From the NCBI RefSeq assembly GCF_020171655.1, contig NZ_JAIVAC010000001.1:868001-932000 (forward strand): DNA of 64,000 nt, read 5' to 3'. Source of the stretch: Exiguobacterium aestuarii. GTDB taxonomy: Bacteria; Bacillota; Bacilli; Exiguobacteriales; Exiguobacteriaceae. Below the pieces are notes generated by a model. That model had not been told where the DNA came from and searched no databases. It saw only the letters and a program-made list of their open reading frames with translations. The position numbers and the translations under genes are program-made. This document shows, one piece after another, positions 17,269 through 24,909 of the stretch (position 1 is the stretch's first letter; each line of letters opens with the position of its first letter).

Positions 17269-18675
17269 TTACGAATAATCTGGAGGCGTCGGTCGTGTGA
17301 TGAACTGTTCGAACGCATAAGCGACACGAATCAAATCTCTTTCCGCAAAGCTCGTTCCCGTGAACGATAGACCGAACGGGGCCCCGCTCTCTTTTCGTTT
17401 ATAAGGGACCGTGATTGTCGGGTGTCCTGCTTTCGCAGCCATATCATAGTTCATGTCATGTGGCAGGACGATCGCGTCCAGTTTTTGCCCTTTTAATAGC
17501 TCATCCATTCCGTCCACTTTTGCGAGATGAACATCATCAATCCGACGGTCGAGATAACTAGCTTCGACGAGACGCCCTGAACGTGCATCTGACTGTTCAA
17601 AGATGGTCTGCCCGTGCGGAATCGTTTCGGGGTGGTCCGCGTTCCATTCGATCAAGTCTGAAAGCGTCTTAAATGGCACAGTTGTGTTCGCAAGATACGC
17701 CTCAATCCCAAGCTTAAATTCATCAAATAAAATATCTGCCTGTTCTAATGCATCGTGTTTCGGTAACGTGATCTCGACGAGTTCAACCTCGGCTTGACGC
17801 AACAATCGAAGTGCCTGTTCATACAATCCGACTTCTTCGTCTGAAATAGTTGGCTTGATAAATCCGACACGCATCCCGACGGCTTGACGGACATCGAGAC
17901 ATGTCACATAAGGCGGTCCGACTGGAGTTTCCCATGTCGCAGGATCAGTCGAATCTTCACCACACATTGTCTGTAACGCAACGACCGCATCACGAAGGGT
18001 ACGCGCCATCGGTCCAGCCGTATCTTGAGAACGTGAGATCGGAATGATTCCTGAACGACTAATCAAGCCAACGGTTGGCTTGATTCCGACGATACTATTA
18101 TGCACACTCGGGTGTACAATCGAGCCGCTCGTCTCAGATCCAACGGCAAGGAGTGTCAAGTTCGCCGCAACCGCCGAAGCCGATCCAGAACTCGATCCCC
18201 CGACATCTAATTGGTCGCCATAAGGATTCTTCGTTTGTCCGCCAACAGCACTCCAACCATTAGGCATATCTTCCGTTAAAAAGTTCGCCCACTCGGACAG
18301 GTTCGCTTTTCCGAGAATAATGGCCCCGTCAGCCCGTAATCGTTTTACGAGCTCGGCATCTCGACCTGCAAAATGATGTCGCATGGCGGCGGCACCTGCT
18401 GTCGTACGCATCAGACCGGCTGTCTCGATATTGTCCTTAATTAAGACGGGGATGCCGAGGAGCGGTTTGCGTACTCCTTTTTTATAGGCCCGGTCTGCTG
18501 CCTCTGCCTCGAAAAGTGCGTCTGGATTCACCTGGATGACGGCATGAAGTCGCTCATTATATGCAGCAATCCTTCTAAGATAATACGCTGTTATGTCTCG
18601 TGCCGTGAATTGTCCTTCTTTATACCCACGATGTGCACGTTCAATCGTCAGTTCATGTAATTGGATTTGTTCCAT
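17269..18675 (-). CDS. Amidase-signature family amidase, 468 aa
   Basis: The Ser-cisSer-Lys triad of the amidase-signature family is visible: Lys in VLIKDNIET, and the two serines in the Gly/Ser-rich motif [15 protein letters not shown] followed by [11 protein letters not shown]. Start ATG 18675 follows AGGAGGAATG; a longer open frame to 18702 lacks a site. It lacks the features that would mark it as GatA in a gatCAB operon, and no gatC or gatB is adjacent, so it is probably a stand-alone amidase of unknown substrate. Confidence 0.85.
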   Translation of the reverse strand: MEQIQLHELTIERAHRGYKEGQFTARDITAYYLRRIAAYNERLHAVIQVNPDALFEAEAADRAYKKGVRKPLLGIPVLIKDNIETAGLMRTTAGAAAMRHHFAGRDAELVKRLRADGAIILGKANLSEWANFLTEDMPNGWSAVGGQTKNPYGDQLDVGGSSSGSASAVAANLTLLAVGSETSGSIVHPSVHNSIVGIKPTVGLISRSGIIPISRSQDTAGPMARTLRDAVVALQTMCGEDSTDPATWETPVGPPYVTCLDVRQAVGMRVGFIKPTISDEEVGLYEQALRLLRQAEVELVEITLPKHDALEQADILFDEFKLGIEAYLANTTVPFKTLSDLIEWNADHPETIPHGQTIFEQSDARSGRLVEASYLDRRIDDVHLAKVDGMDELLKGQKLDAIVLPHDMNYDMAAKAGHPTITVPYKRKESGAPFGLSFTGTSFAERDLIRVAYAFEQFITRPTPPDYS

Positions 18676-18788
18676 CCTACATTCCTCCTTTATCTCTCCC
18701 ACTTTATTCGTGCTCTATGCCTGATTTCCTTTTCGTATCGCCAAGTCGATGTGTTCTTGTTACACTTAAGAAAAAACAGGAGGTTCCT

Positions 18789-18950
18789 ATGACACGCTCC
18801 TACATATTCGTGCTTCTCGCTGTGTTCGGTCTATTTTTCTTGCAGTTATACGGAGAAAATGTGCCGTATGGTCCGTACATTTCAATCGGGTTGATCGGAT
18901 TCATCATCGTCTTGACGATTTTTCAGTTGAAGCGAAAACCGAATCATTGA
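18789..18950 (+). CDS. Small two-helix membrane protein, 53 aa
   Basis: A short gene with a strong AGGAGG site eight bases before ATG 18789. The product has two hydrophobic segments (about 4-20 and 28-47) joined by a turn GENVPYGPY and a basic tail QLKRKPNH. No family is recognised. Its stop codon overlaps the -35 box of the msrA promoter. Confidence 0.6.
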   Translation: MTRSYIFVLLAVFGLFFLQLYGENVPYGPYISIGLIGFIIVLTIFQLKRKPNH

Positions 18951-18976
18951 CGAAAGTATTTTGAGGGTGGTATGAT
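18947..18976 (+). promoter_or_regulatory. Promoter of the SAM riboswitch-msrA unit
   Basis: TTGACG (18947-18952) and TATGAT (18971-18976) are separated by 18 bases. The -35 overlaps the stop codon of the preceding 53-aa gene. Confidence 0.65.
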
Positions 18977-18990
18977 GCTCTCACCAACTA

Positions 18991-19093
18991 CATATCGATA
19001 TCAAGAGTGAACGAGAGATCTGGCTCCATGACTTCACAGCAACCTGCCATAGGCAAGGTGCTACGACCAGCAAGGGAAACCTTGGACGATATG
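18991..19093 (+). ncRNA. SAM-I (S-box) riboswitch
   Basis: Conserved SAM-I elements appear in order: ATCAAGAG, GAGAGATCTGGCTCC, ATGACTTCACAGCAACC, AAGGTGCTA, then GACGATATGACGAGAG. The closing helix pairs CATATCG (18991-18997) with CGATATG (19087-19093). A terminator follows directly and msrA lies downstream, so high SAM should reduce msrA expression. Confidence 0.92.
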
Positions 19094-19098
19094 ACGAG

Positions 19099-19131
19099 AG
19101 CGCTCATGTCATCCGACGTGAGCGCTTTTTT
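19099..19131 (+). terminator. SAM riboswitch expression-platform terminator
   Basis: AGCGCTCA pairs with TGAGCGCT, extended by GTC/GAC inside, and is followed by six T residues. It overlaps the 3' edge of the aptamer (GAGAG), as needed for a switch. Confidence 0.88.
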
Positions 19132-19161
19132 GTTGAAATACGATTTGGAGGGAACGACAAG

Positions 19162-19686
19162 ATGGAAAAAGCAACATTTGCAGGTGGCTGTTTTTGGTGC
19201 ATGGTAACACCTTTTGAAGAACTACCAGGGATTGAAGGAATCGTATCCGGCTATATGGGCGGAGAGGTCGACAATCCGACGTATGAAGAAGTCAAAACGG
19301 GAACGACTGGTCATTTAGAAGTCGTTCAAATCACATATGACCCATCTCTGTTCTCATATGAGCGTCTCCTCGAGCTATATTGGATTCAGACCGACCCGAC
19401 CGATGACGGTGGTCAATTCCAAGACCGTGGGCCTCAGTATGCCCCAGCCATCTTCTATCACACGGAGGAACAACGAATCGCGGCTGAGGCGAGTCGCGAT
19501 GTGTTAGCTGCAAGTGGTCGTTTCACCTCACCGATTGTCACAAAAATCACTCCGGCGACGACATTCTTCGAAGCGGAAGAGTATCACCAGGATTACCACA
19601 AAAAGAATCCAAAACACTATAAAGAAGACCGGGCCATCTCGGGACGTGACGAGTTCATTGAGGAGAACTGGACCGAAACCGTATAA
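19162..19686 (+). CDS. msrA: Peptide methionine-(S)-S-oxide reductase MsrA
   Basis: A 174-aa enzyme that reduces methionine-S-sulfoxide in proteins. The catalytic Cys lies in ATFAGGCFWCM near residue 10; the family segments GYMGG, TGHLEVVQ and QYAPAIF and the EYHQDYHKKNP tail are present. ATG 19162 follows TTGGAGGG. It is a single gene under a SAM-I riboswitch, tying repair of oxidised methionine to methionine/SAM status. No msrB domain is fused or adjacent. Confidence 0.95.
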   Translation: MEKATFAGGCFWCMVTPFEELPGIEGIVSGYMGGEVDNPTYEEVKTGTTGHLEVVQITYDPSLFSYERLLELYWIQTDPTDDGGQFQDRGPQYAPAIFYHTEEQRIAAEASRDVLAASGRFTSPIVTKITPATTFFEAEEYHQDYHKKNPKHYKEDRAISGRDEFIEENWTETV

Positions 19687-19695
19687 CGGTCATCA

Positions 19696-19725
19696 GGCGC
19701 GAATGTTAGCATTCGCGTCTTTTTA
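19696..19725 (+). terminator. Terminator of msrA
   Basis: A 10-bp stem with one mismatch (GGCGCGAATG with CATTCGCGTC, loop TTAG) is followed by five T residues. Confidence 0.85.
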
Positions 19726-19787
19726 TAAGCCCAATAATCGGGAAAAGGCTAATAATGGTTCATACATCCGAGAAGGAGGACTCATAC

Positions 19788-20300
19788 ATGAATACAAGTA
19801 CGAAACTCATCATCGGTGTGATCGGCATAGCCGTGATCGCCGTCGCCTGGTGGCTCATCTCACCGCTTTTCTTGACAGAGACAGTCGATGAAGGATTACC
19901 ACCGACAGCTGTTGAGACGCCTGCTCCAGAAGAAGAGACAGAGGAAGAGACACCGGAAGCACAACCGAATCAAACCGAAGTAGCGGGTGTGTTCATGGAC
20001 GGGGAGAAAAATTATGAGACAACCGGCACGATTCGCTCCGTCGAGGCAGAAGACGGGACGTATCTTCGATTTGAAGAGTTCGAGACGACAAACGGACCTG
20101 ATTTATTCGTCTATTTGATGAAACCCGGACAAGAGACGACCGAAGGGATTCGACTTGGAGCACTTAAAGGGAATACAGGAAACCAAAACTATTTAGTTCC
20201 GGCAGATATCGATCTGTCAGAATATAGCACCGTAGTGATTTGGTGCCGTGCTTTTAGCGCGACGTTCGGGACGGGAGAACTGACTTCAACAAGTGAATGA
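19788..20300 (+). CDS. Membrane-anchored DM13-domain protein, 170 aa
   Basis: ATG 19788 follows AAGGAGG; the frame is open further upstream without a site. A single N-terminal membrane helix (about 7-27) is followed by a linker rich in Glu, Thr and Pro (about 35-65) and a DM13 domain (about 66-165). The domain shows the AGVFMDG start, GPDLFVYL, and the conserved Cys in VVIWCRAFSATFG. DM13 has been proposed to be redox-active through that Cys. The domain faces outside; the exact role is unknown. Confidence 0.8.
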   Translation: MNTSTKLIIGVIGIAVIAVAWWLISPLFLTETVDEGLPPTAVETPAPEEETEEETPEAQPNQTEVAGVFMDGEKNYETTGTIRSVEAEDGTYLRFEEFETTNGPDLFVYLMKPGQETTEGIRLGALKGNTGNQNYLVPADIDLSEYSTVVIWCRAFSATFGTGELTSTSE

Positions 20301-20309
20301 ATTGACTAA

Positions 20310-20341
20310 AGGGTGACTGAATGAATCGGCCACCCTCTTTT
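20310..20341 (+). terminator. Terminator of the DM13 gene
   Basis: AGGGTG and CACCCT form a short stem with a 15-base loop followed by CTTTTC. Moderate candidate. Confidence 0.5.
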
Positions 20342-20443
20342 CATTTGAATTTGCCTAAAAAATAAAGACCAATCATCCAACATCAATTGAGAACATGCTA
20401 TCATATATGTAAATAAGTGTAATTCAATTGAGGAGGTACGATT

Positions 20444-20701
20444 ATGGAGCAGACGTTGTCACAACCATATAAACATTACTTTTGGAAACGTTTCTTTCTA
20501 TTCTTCATTCCATTGATGATGGTCGGTATATTATCCGAACCGATGATTATTCAAAATCCATTTGAAAAGCTCGAAGACTATGGAGAATTTGTGTTATTCT
20601 TGGCAATTTATATCCTTGTACTCGGTGGATGGGCGGCGTTTATAACGTCGATGATGTGGCGTATTAGACAACGCAAGTTGAAAAAAGAGGAGAATGAGTG
20701 A
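20444..20701 (+). CDS. Hypothetical two-helix membrane protein, 85 aa
   Basis: ATG 20444 follows a strong GAGGAGG site. Two membrane helices (about 17-32 and 48-68) and a basic C-terminus (RIRQRKLKKEENE) are visible. No family is recognised. The stop codon TGA lies in the GTGAAC that forms the outer edge of the adjoining TnpB element, so the native C-terminus may have been changed by the insertion. Confidence 0.6.
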   Translation: MEQTLSQPYKHYFWKRFFLFFIPLMMVGILSEPMIIQNPFEKLEDYGEFVLFLAIYILVLGGWAAFITSMMWRIRQRKLKKEENE

Positions 20702-20818
20702 ACTACTCGCCACTTATTTGCTTTGCAAATTGAAGTGGGAGCTTCTTGGGAAGACCGTGCTCTTATTAGCCACGGTTGTTTACCAAGCTCGTCGGGTGGT
20801 TCCCACCCTGAAGGATTG
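20698..20818 (-). ncRNA. Right end of TnpB element, predicted omega RNA scaffold
   Basis: Directly downstream of tnpB on the minus strand, three hairpins follow: GGGTGG/CCACCC (20794-20808), ACCGTG/CACGGT (20754-20776), and a terminal one with stems CCACTT/AAGTGG and ATTTGC/GCAAAT (20710-20738). The element then ends in GAGTAGTTCAC. This layout is typical of IS200/IS605 right ends, from which TnpB guide RNAs are made; the guide would come from the flanking bases below 20698. The exact RNA limits are inferred. Confidence 0.65.
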
Positions 20819-21907
20819 TCAGTCGGCCAGCATCAATAGGTTGATGCTCGCGTTGATGTCTCGGTCATGATGCGCGCCACAGGCACACGTCCATTCACGG
20901 ACGTCCATCGCTTTCTTCTGACCTTTCTCGCCACAAGAAGAACAGATTTGTGTCGATGCGTACCAGGGGTCCGCCTTGATGAGCGTCCGTCCGCAGAAGT
21001 TTGATTTGTATTCGAGTTGACGGACGAACTCATGCCAGCTGACATCTGCAATCGATTTGGCGACCTGATGGTTCTGCATCATATGCTTCGACTTCAATGT
21101 CTCCACGACGATGACTTGGTTCTCGTCAACGACCCGTCTCGACAGTTTGTGAAGGAAGTCCTTGCGTTGGTTGGCAATCTTTTCGTGTTTCTTGGCCAAA
21201 AGTAATTTGGCTTTTTCACGATTCTTGCTCCCAATTTTCTTGCGTGACAGCGCGCGTTGCACCTTCTTGACCTTCGCTTCGGATTTTCGAAGAAAGCGAG
21301 GGTTGTCGATCTTCTCCGAGACCATCGCGTCGTTCGTCATGACGGCGAAGTGTCCCAGACCGAGGTCGATCCCGACCTTGTGCTCGGCTGGGATCCATGG
21401 TTCATCGTCCTGTGCGACGAGGATGGAGATGAAGAACTTGCCCGTCCTCGTCATCGACACCGTCGCCGACCGGATGACGCCCTCGAACGGACGATGTTGG
21501 GTGAACCGCACGAACCCGACCTTCGGCAGACGGACCTTGCCCGCCTCGATGCGGATCGTGCCGTGCTGGTTGTTCGTCGTGTAGGAGGCGCGCGCCTTTC
21601 GTCTCGACTTGAACACCGGGAAGCCGGCCGTCCCGGCGAAGAACTTCGCGAACGCGGTGTCGAGGTTCAGCTTTGCGTTCGCGAGCGCGAGGCTGTCCGC
21701 CTCGGCGAGGAACGGGAACAGGGGCTTGTAGGAGGCGGGTGTCGCCGGTTTCCGTCTCGTTCCGCTCCCCGTTTTCGCCTCCTCGCGGATGGCGATGCGG
21801 TCCTCGAGCAGCTTGTTGTAGATGAACCGGGCGCAGCCGATCGTCTTGATGAGGAACTCGGCCTGTGCCGGCGTCGGGTGGAGCCTGTATGTGTAGCCTT
21901 TCAACAT
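20819..21907 (-). CDS. tnpB: RNA-guided nuclease TnpB (IS200/IS605 OrfB), 362 aa
   Basis: The N-terminal helix-turn-helix part begins LKGYTYRLHPTPAQ. The RuvC catalytic acids are all present: Asp181 in GIDLGLGHF, Glu269 in VVETLKSK and Asp350 in DRDINASINLL. A zinc finger has Cys322, Cys325, Cys341 and Cys343. ATG 21907 follows GGAGGGAGGGACGG. The protein looks intact and potentially active as an RNA-guided DNA nuclease. The first half of the gene is much richer in GC than the second half and the flanks, suggesting acquisition or recombination. Confidence 0.9.
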   Translation of the reverse strand: MLKGYTYRLHPTPAQAEFLIKTIGCARFIYNKLLEDRIAIREEAKTGSGTRRKPATPASYKPLFPFLAEADSLALANAKLNLDTAFAKFFAGTAGFPVFKSRRKARASYTTNNQHGTIRIEAGKVRLPKVGFVRFTQHRPFEGVIRSATVSMTRTGKFFISILVAQDDEPWIPAEHKVGIDLGLGHFAVMTNDAMVSEKIDNPRFLRKSEAKVKKVQRALSRKKIGSKNREKAKLLLAKKHEKIANQRKDFLHKLSRRVVDENQVIVVETLKSKHMMQNHQVAKSIADVSWHEFVRQLEYKSNFCGRTLIKADPWYASTQICSSCGEKGQKKAMDVREWTCACGAHHDRDINASINLLMLAD

Positions 21908-21988
21908 GTCCGTCCCTCCTCCCTCCAGAAGATTGTGATGTGTCCTCCTCATCCGATACCCGTGGAGGGGGATGGAGAATCTGACGGA

Positions 21989-22010
21989 ATGACGAACTTT
22001 TGTTCGTCAT
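21989..22010. repeat. Perfect 9-bp hairpin near left end of TnpB element
   Basis: ATGACGAAC and GTTCGTCAT are perfect complements around a TTTT loop. It lies about 80 bases upstream of the tnpB start and is the best candidate for the subterminal left-end hairpin. Confidence 0.6.
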
Positions 22011-22042
22011 ATCTGTCACAGGAGGAGAAGACTATTGGACCG

Positions 22043-22108
22043 GGCGATTCATCTCCCGCCTACGCTGGGCTACGCCCCAAGACGCTTAGAGGAGAGAGAA
22101 TTCTCGCC
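22043..22108. repeat. Nested inverted-repeat structure, transposon-end-like
   Basis: An outer stem GGCGA/TCGCC (22043-22047 and 22104-22108), a second TCTCC/GGAGA (22052-22056 and 22091-22095) and an inner TGGGC/GCCCA (from 22066 and 22074) nest in one structure. This resembles IS200/IS605 right-end hairpins in the plus orientation. It may be part of the left end of the tnpB element or a remnant of another copy. Confidence 0.45.
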
Positions 22109-22121
22109 TGATTTAGTTAAA

Positions 22122-22451
22122 ATGACCTCTTATTACTCCCATCCAGTGATGAGAAATACAAAATGGGAAGAAGTTAGAGAAGCAATGTGCATTAATCCCA
22201 CTCACTTCCAATGGCGGACAAAAGATATTGAAACAGGCTATATTTCGATGTGGGATGCTGAGTCGTATTATCATTTCAGACTTGGGGACTACAACTACAT
22301 TGAATGGTTAGAAATCAAGGCAGACACCGAGGAACTCCGAAAAAACCTTTTAGATATCCTTGAAAAAATTCATGTTCCTAGAAAGGTTCTTGAAGATGCT
22401 ATTCGAGTTTATGGATATGCCGATACCGAATTATATGTTGACTATATCTAG
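22122..22451 (+). CDS. DUF6678-like protein, 5' end disturbed by insertion, 109 aa
   Basis: The segment NTKWEEVREAM, then WRTKDIETGYISMWDAESYYHFRLGDYNYIEW (described by its parts W-R-T-K, WD-E, YHF and IEWLEI) resembles the small cytosolic family DUF6678, judged from memory. The frame is open back to 22035, through the transposon-end-like repeat. ATG 22122 is the first start after the repeat but has no ribosome binding site; ATG 22149 also lacks one. The native start or promoter was probably lost, so expression is doubtful. Confidence 0.5.
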   Translation: MTSYYSHPVMRNTKWEEVREAMCINPTHFQWRTKDIETGYISMWDAESYYHFRLGDYNYIEWLEIKADTEELRKNLLDILEKIHVPRKVLEDAIRVYGYADTELYVDYI

Positions 22452-22503
22452 TATAAATCACTATGATCAATTTACTCTTTTCTCTCTTAATGTCAATTAT
22501 GGC

Positions 22504-22691
22504 TTAAGCAGATGGCCCAAGTCCTTGTTTATGATTTTTCTTTTGCGCTCCGCGCCTCCTGTCAGAAAGGTAAGGAACATATTTCTTATCGGCGACGCAC
22601 GCATCCACTCGGAGTGTTCCATCACTCCCGAGAACGAGAACACCGTCCGGACGAACCGATCCAATCCTTCGAACGTATAGTCATCAAGTAG
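22504..22691 (-). pseudogene. Protein-like C-terminal fragment, no start
   Basis: A minus-strand frame of 61 codons opens right after a stop and ends at TAA 22504. Its translation has a natural-looking composition, with YTFEGLDRFVRTVFSF early and a basic tail KRKIINKDLGHLLKP. No start with a ribosome binding site is present and no family is recognised. It may be the end of a lost gene; chance cannot be excluded. Confidence 0.3.
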
Positions 22692-22805
22692 TCATTCGTT
22701 CATCACGTCTAAAATTCTTCCCATTCTCTACAGAACGACTTCTCTCAAAAAGTCCATTCAGTCCACCTACGGAAGTTTATCGCCAAAATCATCGGCAAAA
22801 GTGTA

Positions 22806-22858
22806 AAAAAGGGGTCTAGCCACCAAAAATTGATGACCGAACCCCTCTTTTTTTTAAA
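22806..22858. terminator. Bidirectional terminator-like hairpin
   Basis: GGGGT and ACCCC close an imperfect stem-loop; it is flanked by eight T residues on the plus strand side and six on the minus strand side. No intact gene ends here, so it may belong to lost genes. Confidence 0.45.
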
Positions 22859-23214
22859 TCTCCCTAATAGTATATGAGTCCTTTCGAGTTTCCCTATCGA
22901 TTTGAAGAAGGCACAGCGAGTCAACTTGAGCGCACATTCAACAGGAAAATGTTCGAGCTGAGCGACTTCTAACGCATCGAGAAAAGAATGAACGAAATAA
23001 TTTAGTTGACGAAACTCTACTAACAAATTCGGACAAGCACATTTTGCACATTTAGGAGCGCCCACCACAACGGACCATGTGCACGGATTTATTTACTCCA
23101 ACTCGATGAAAGACGCTTAAACACCACTCAACATCATCGCATCGCTCAGTATTCTCCAAAACCTTGTTCATATCATTGAAAAGGGAGCTGCTGTTCAAAG
23201 CATCTGTTTATCTT

Positions 23215-23637
23215 TTATACACTCTTACCATTCACATATCGAGTGAAATTGTCGAGAATTGCCTGCCAGCCTTGTCGTTGCATTTCAACCGGATTCATCG
23301 ATTCTGCATCAAACACCTCGACCACCTTCGTCTGATCACCTTCTGAAGCAAATGAAATTCTAACTCTCCGTTCATCTTCAAGACGATACTGAATGAGCTC
23401 ATTTACTTTAACTTCTTCATATACTCCTTCAAAATCAAAGCCCATGCTTTGATCTTTTGCTTCCATCCGACTTCGAAATTTCCCGCCAATCTGTAAGTCG
23501 TTTTCCGCTTCGGTCGTATGCCAATCGTCAGACGCATGATTCCACTGTTTGATATGATCTGGGTCTGTCCACAGTGTCCAGACAGTGTCGATTGGTGCAT
23601 CGACGAGCGTTGATATCGTCACTACGTTTGATTCCAT
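23215..23637 (-). CDS. SRPBCC (AHSA1-like) domain protein, 140 aa
   Basis: A small soluble helix-grip protein. The N-terminal STLVDAPIDTVWTLWTDPDHIKQWN and the later GGKFRSRMEAKD and GVYEEV segments are typical of AHSA1/START-like ligand-binding proteins, as is the C-terminal QRQGWQAILDNFTRYV helix. ATG 23637 follows AAAGGGGAAACG. Such genes often respond to solvents or small hydrophobic compounds; the ligand is unknown. It is a single gene. Confidence 0.82.
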   Translation of the reverse strand: MESNVVTISTLVDAPIDTVWTLWTDPDHIKQWNHASDDWHTTEAENDLQIGGKFRSRMEAKDQSMGFDFEGVYEEVKVNELIQYRLEDERRVRISFASEGDQTKVVEVFDAESMNPVEMQRQGWQAILDNFTRYVNGKSV

Positions 23638-23777
23638 GATTCGTTTCCCCTTTACTCTGTCATTTTACGAGCAATCATGAATGTGGTACGCACCTGTACC
23701 ATGTAGATTACATGAGTAGGCATTACTTCCATATCGATCACGTCATCTCCTGCTTTCCCTCAATATCGCTAATCAAA

Positions 23778-23825
23778 AAATCCTGGATGGCACGCTAGCA
23801 CGAGTGCGCATTCAGGGTTCTTATC
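23778..23825 (-). terminator. Terminator of the glcU-like gene
   Basis: On the minus strand an imperfect stem (CCTGAATGCGCAC with GTGCCATCCAGG) is followed by six T residues. It lies about 20 bases after the stop at 23842. Confidence 0.65.
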
Positions 23826-23841
23826 ATTTCATAATCGAAAT

Positions 23842-24705
23842 TTAACTCTTGGCAATCCCAAGCATAAATCCGGCAACGACAATCAAGCCGATTCCCATAA
23901 AGACATAGACGCGTTCCTTTGTCGTCTTCTCTTCTTTCAAGAGATAGATCCCACCGAGTGTCGCCACGACGACGTTCAATTGAGATAAAGCGAATGAAGT
24001 CGCAATCCCGACTTCTCCGCTCGAGACGAAGAGACCGAAGTTCCCGATCCCCCAGGCAATCCCGGCTAAAATATTCTTGAACGTACGTGGATCGATTTTC
24101 TTCACGTCCTTCTCACGGATACTGAAGAGAAGTGCTGCGATGAACATCCCGACCGATTGTGGAAGAATCGCGGTGATGCCTTCTACTTCAAAGTAGTTCG
24201 TCAAGACCGCATACGTGACGTAACCGATACTCGAGACGAATAGGACGAGTAATCCCTTTTTCAAAGCTCCGGCACTATCCTGATCTTTCTTCTGTTGGTA
24301 TGAAGTCATGGTCGCCCCGATGATAATCAAGACAAGCGCTGAAAACCCTAACCATAACTCCGTCGTCGTCTGCCAGTCACCGAGTACGATGACCCCAAAG
24401 AGAGACGTCCCGACGAGCTGCATCCCCGTACTGATCGGCATCGCTTTGGAGACGCTTAGGATTTGGAACGATTGGAACTGCAAATATTGACCGAGCGCCC
24501 AGAACGCCCCTGAGATAAATCCGGTCACGATGGCGAGTGTCGTGAACTCCGGTCGGAATACGAGGGCAATCACGGCCGCCATGATCATCGCCCCAATGGT
24601 CGTTCCGATTAACTGCTGAATCGGTTTTCCTCCCACTTTCGACACGATAAGTGGAATACTTCCCCACATGAGTGCCGGTAAGAGTGCCAAAAGAATCATT
24701 TCCAT
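23842..24705 (-). CDS. GRP-family sugar transporter (GlcU/RbsU-like), 287 aa
   Basis: A ten-helix membrane protein of the glucose/ribose uptake family. The N-terminal ALLPALMWGSIPLIVSK, GAFWALGQYLQFQSF and SKAMPISTGMQL are family-typical. Start ATG 24705 follows GCAGGTG; an open extension to 24741 is less likely. It would import a sugar by proton symport; glucose is most likely, ribose possible. No sugar dehydrogenase lies beside it. Confidence 0.85.
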   Translation of the reverse strand: MEMILLALLPALMWGSIPLIVSKVGGKPIQQLIGTTIGAMIMAAVIALVFRPEFTTLAIVTGFISGAFWALGQYLQFQSFQILSVSKAMPISTGMQLVGTSLFGVIVLGDWQTTTELWLGFSALVLIIIGATMTSYQQKKDQDSAGALKKGLLVLFVSSIGYVTYAVLTNYFEVEGITAILPQSVGMFIAALLFSIREKDVKKIDPRTFKNILAGIAWGIGNFGLFVSSGEVGIATSFALSQLNVVVATLGGIYLLKEEKTTKERVYVFMGIGLIVVAGFMLGIAKS

Positions 24706-24788
24706 GAAGCACACCTGCTTTCTTAATATAACGTCTAACATGAAATTCCCACGTCTTCAATTTTATAAACCTAAATTGCAAAAGGGAA

Positions 24789-24818
24789 TTGCCATGTCGA
24801 ATACTACGATGATATAAT
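24789..24818 (+). promoter_or_regulatory. Promoter of tRNA-Ala
   Basis: TTGCCA (24789-24794) and a perfect TATAAT (24813-24818) are spaced by 18 bases and end 10 bases before the tRNA. Confidence 0.75.
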
Positions 24819-24828
24819 GATTTCGAAC

Positions 24829-24901
24829 GGGGCATTAGCTCAGCTGGGAGAGCGCTACGCTGGCAGCGTAGAGGTCAGGGGTTCGAGCCCCCTATGCTCC
24901 A
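24829..24901 (+). tRNA. tRNA-Ala(GGC)
   Basis: A 73-base cloverleaf: acceptor GGGGCAT/ATGCTCC, D arm AGCTCAGCTGGGAGAGC, anticodon stem CTACG/CGTAG with loop CTGGCAG (anticodon GGC at 24862-24864), and T arm GTTCGAGCC. CCA is not encoded. It stands alone with its own promoter and terminator. Confidence 0.97.
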
Positions 24902-24909
24902 TTAATTTG

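Larger units (their letters stand above)
20698..22025 (-). mobile_element. TnpB-only IS200/IS605-type (IS1341-like) element
   Basis: The element holds a full-length tnpB and no tnpA. The right end is well defined by the terminal hairpin and GAGTAGTTCAC near 20698. The left end is placed near 22010-22025 only because a perfect 9-bp hairpin (ATGACGAAC/GTTCGTCAT, 21989-22010) lies there; it could extend to about 22110. No target duplication is expected in this family. Without TnpA it would need help in trans to move. Confidence 0.65.
22452..23214. other. Gene-poor stretch with probable gene remnants
   Basis: No convincing gene is seen over about 760 bases. It contains an open minus-strand fragment without start (22504-22691), a doubtful 107-codon minus frame (22745-23068, GTG start, two CXXC-like pairs near its N-terminus, no ribosome binding site, and running through a hairpin), and a bidirectional hairpin at 22806-22858. 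Together with the adjoining TnpB element this looks like a decayed insertion region. Confidence 0.5.

Noticed and set aside
19007-19161. Frame crossing the leader of msrA
   Set aside because: It covers the SAM-I aptamer and terminator, and its sequence conservation is explained by RNA structure.
21402-22019. Minus-strand frame of 205 codons over the tnpB 5' half
   Set aside because: It is a shifted reading of the same GC-rich DNA; the composition (Arg, Pro, His rich) is unlike the neighbours.
21257-22111. Long plus-strand frame of 284 codons over tnpB
   Set aside because: It is antisense to a well-supported tnpB in GC-rich DNA, where stops are rare, and its translation is dominated by Arg, Glu and Leu with no recognisable domain.
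22745-23068. 107-codon minus-strand frame with early CXXC-like pairs
   Set aside because: It has no ribosome binding site, runs through a terminator-like hairpin and shows no family; kept only as part of the remnant region.
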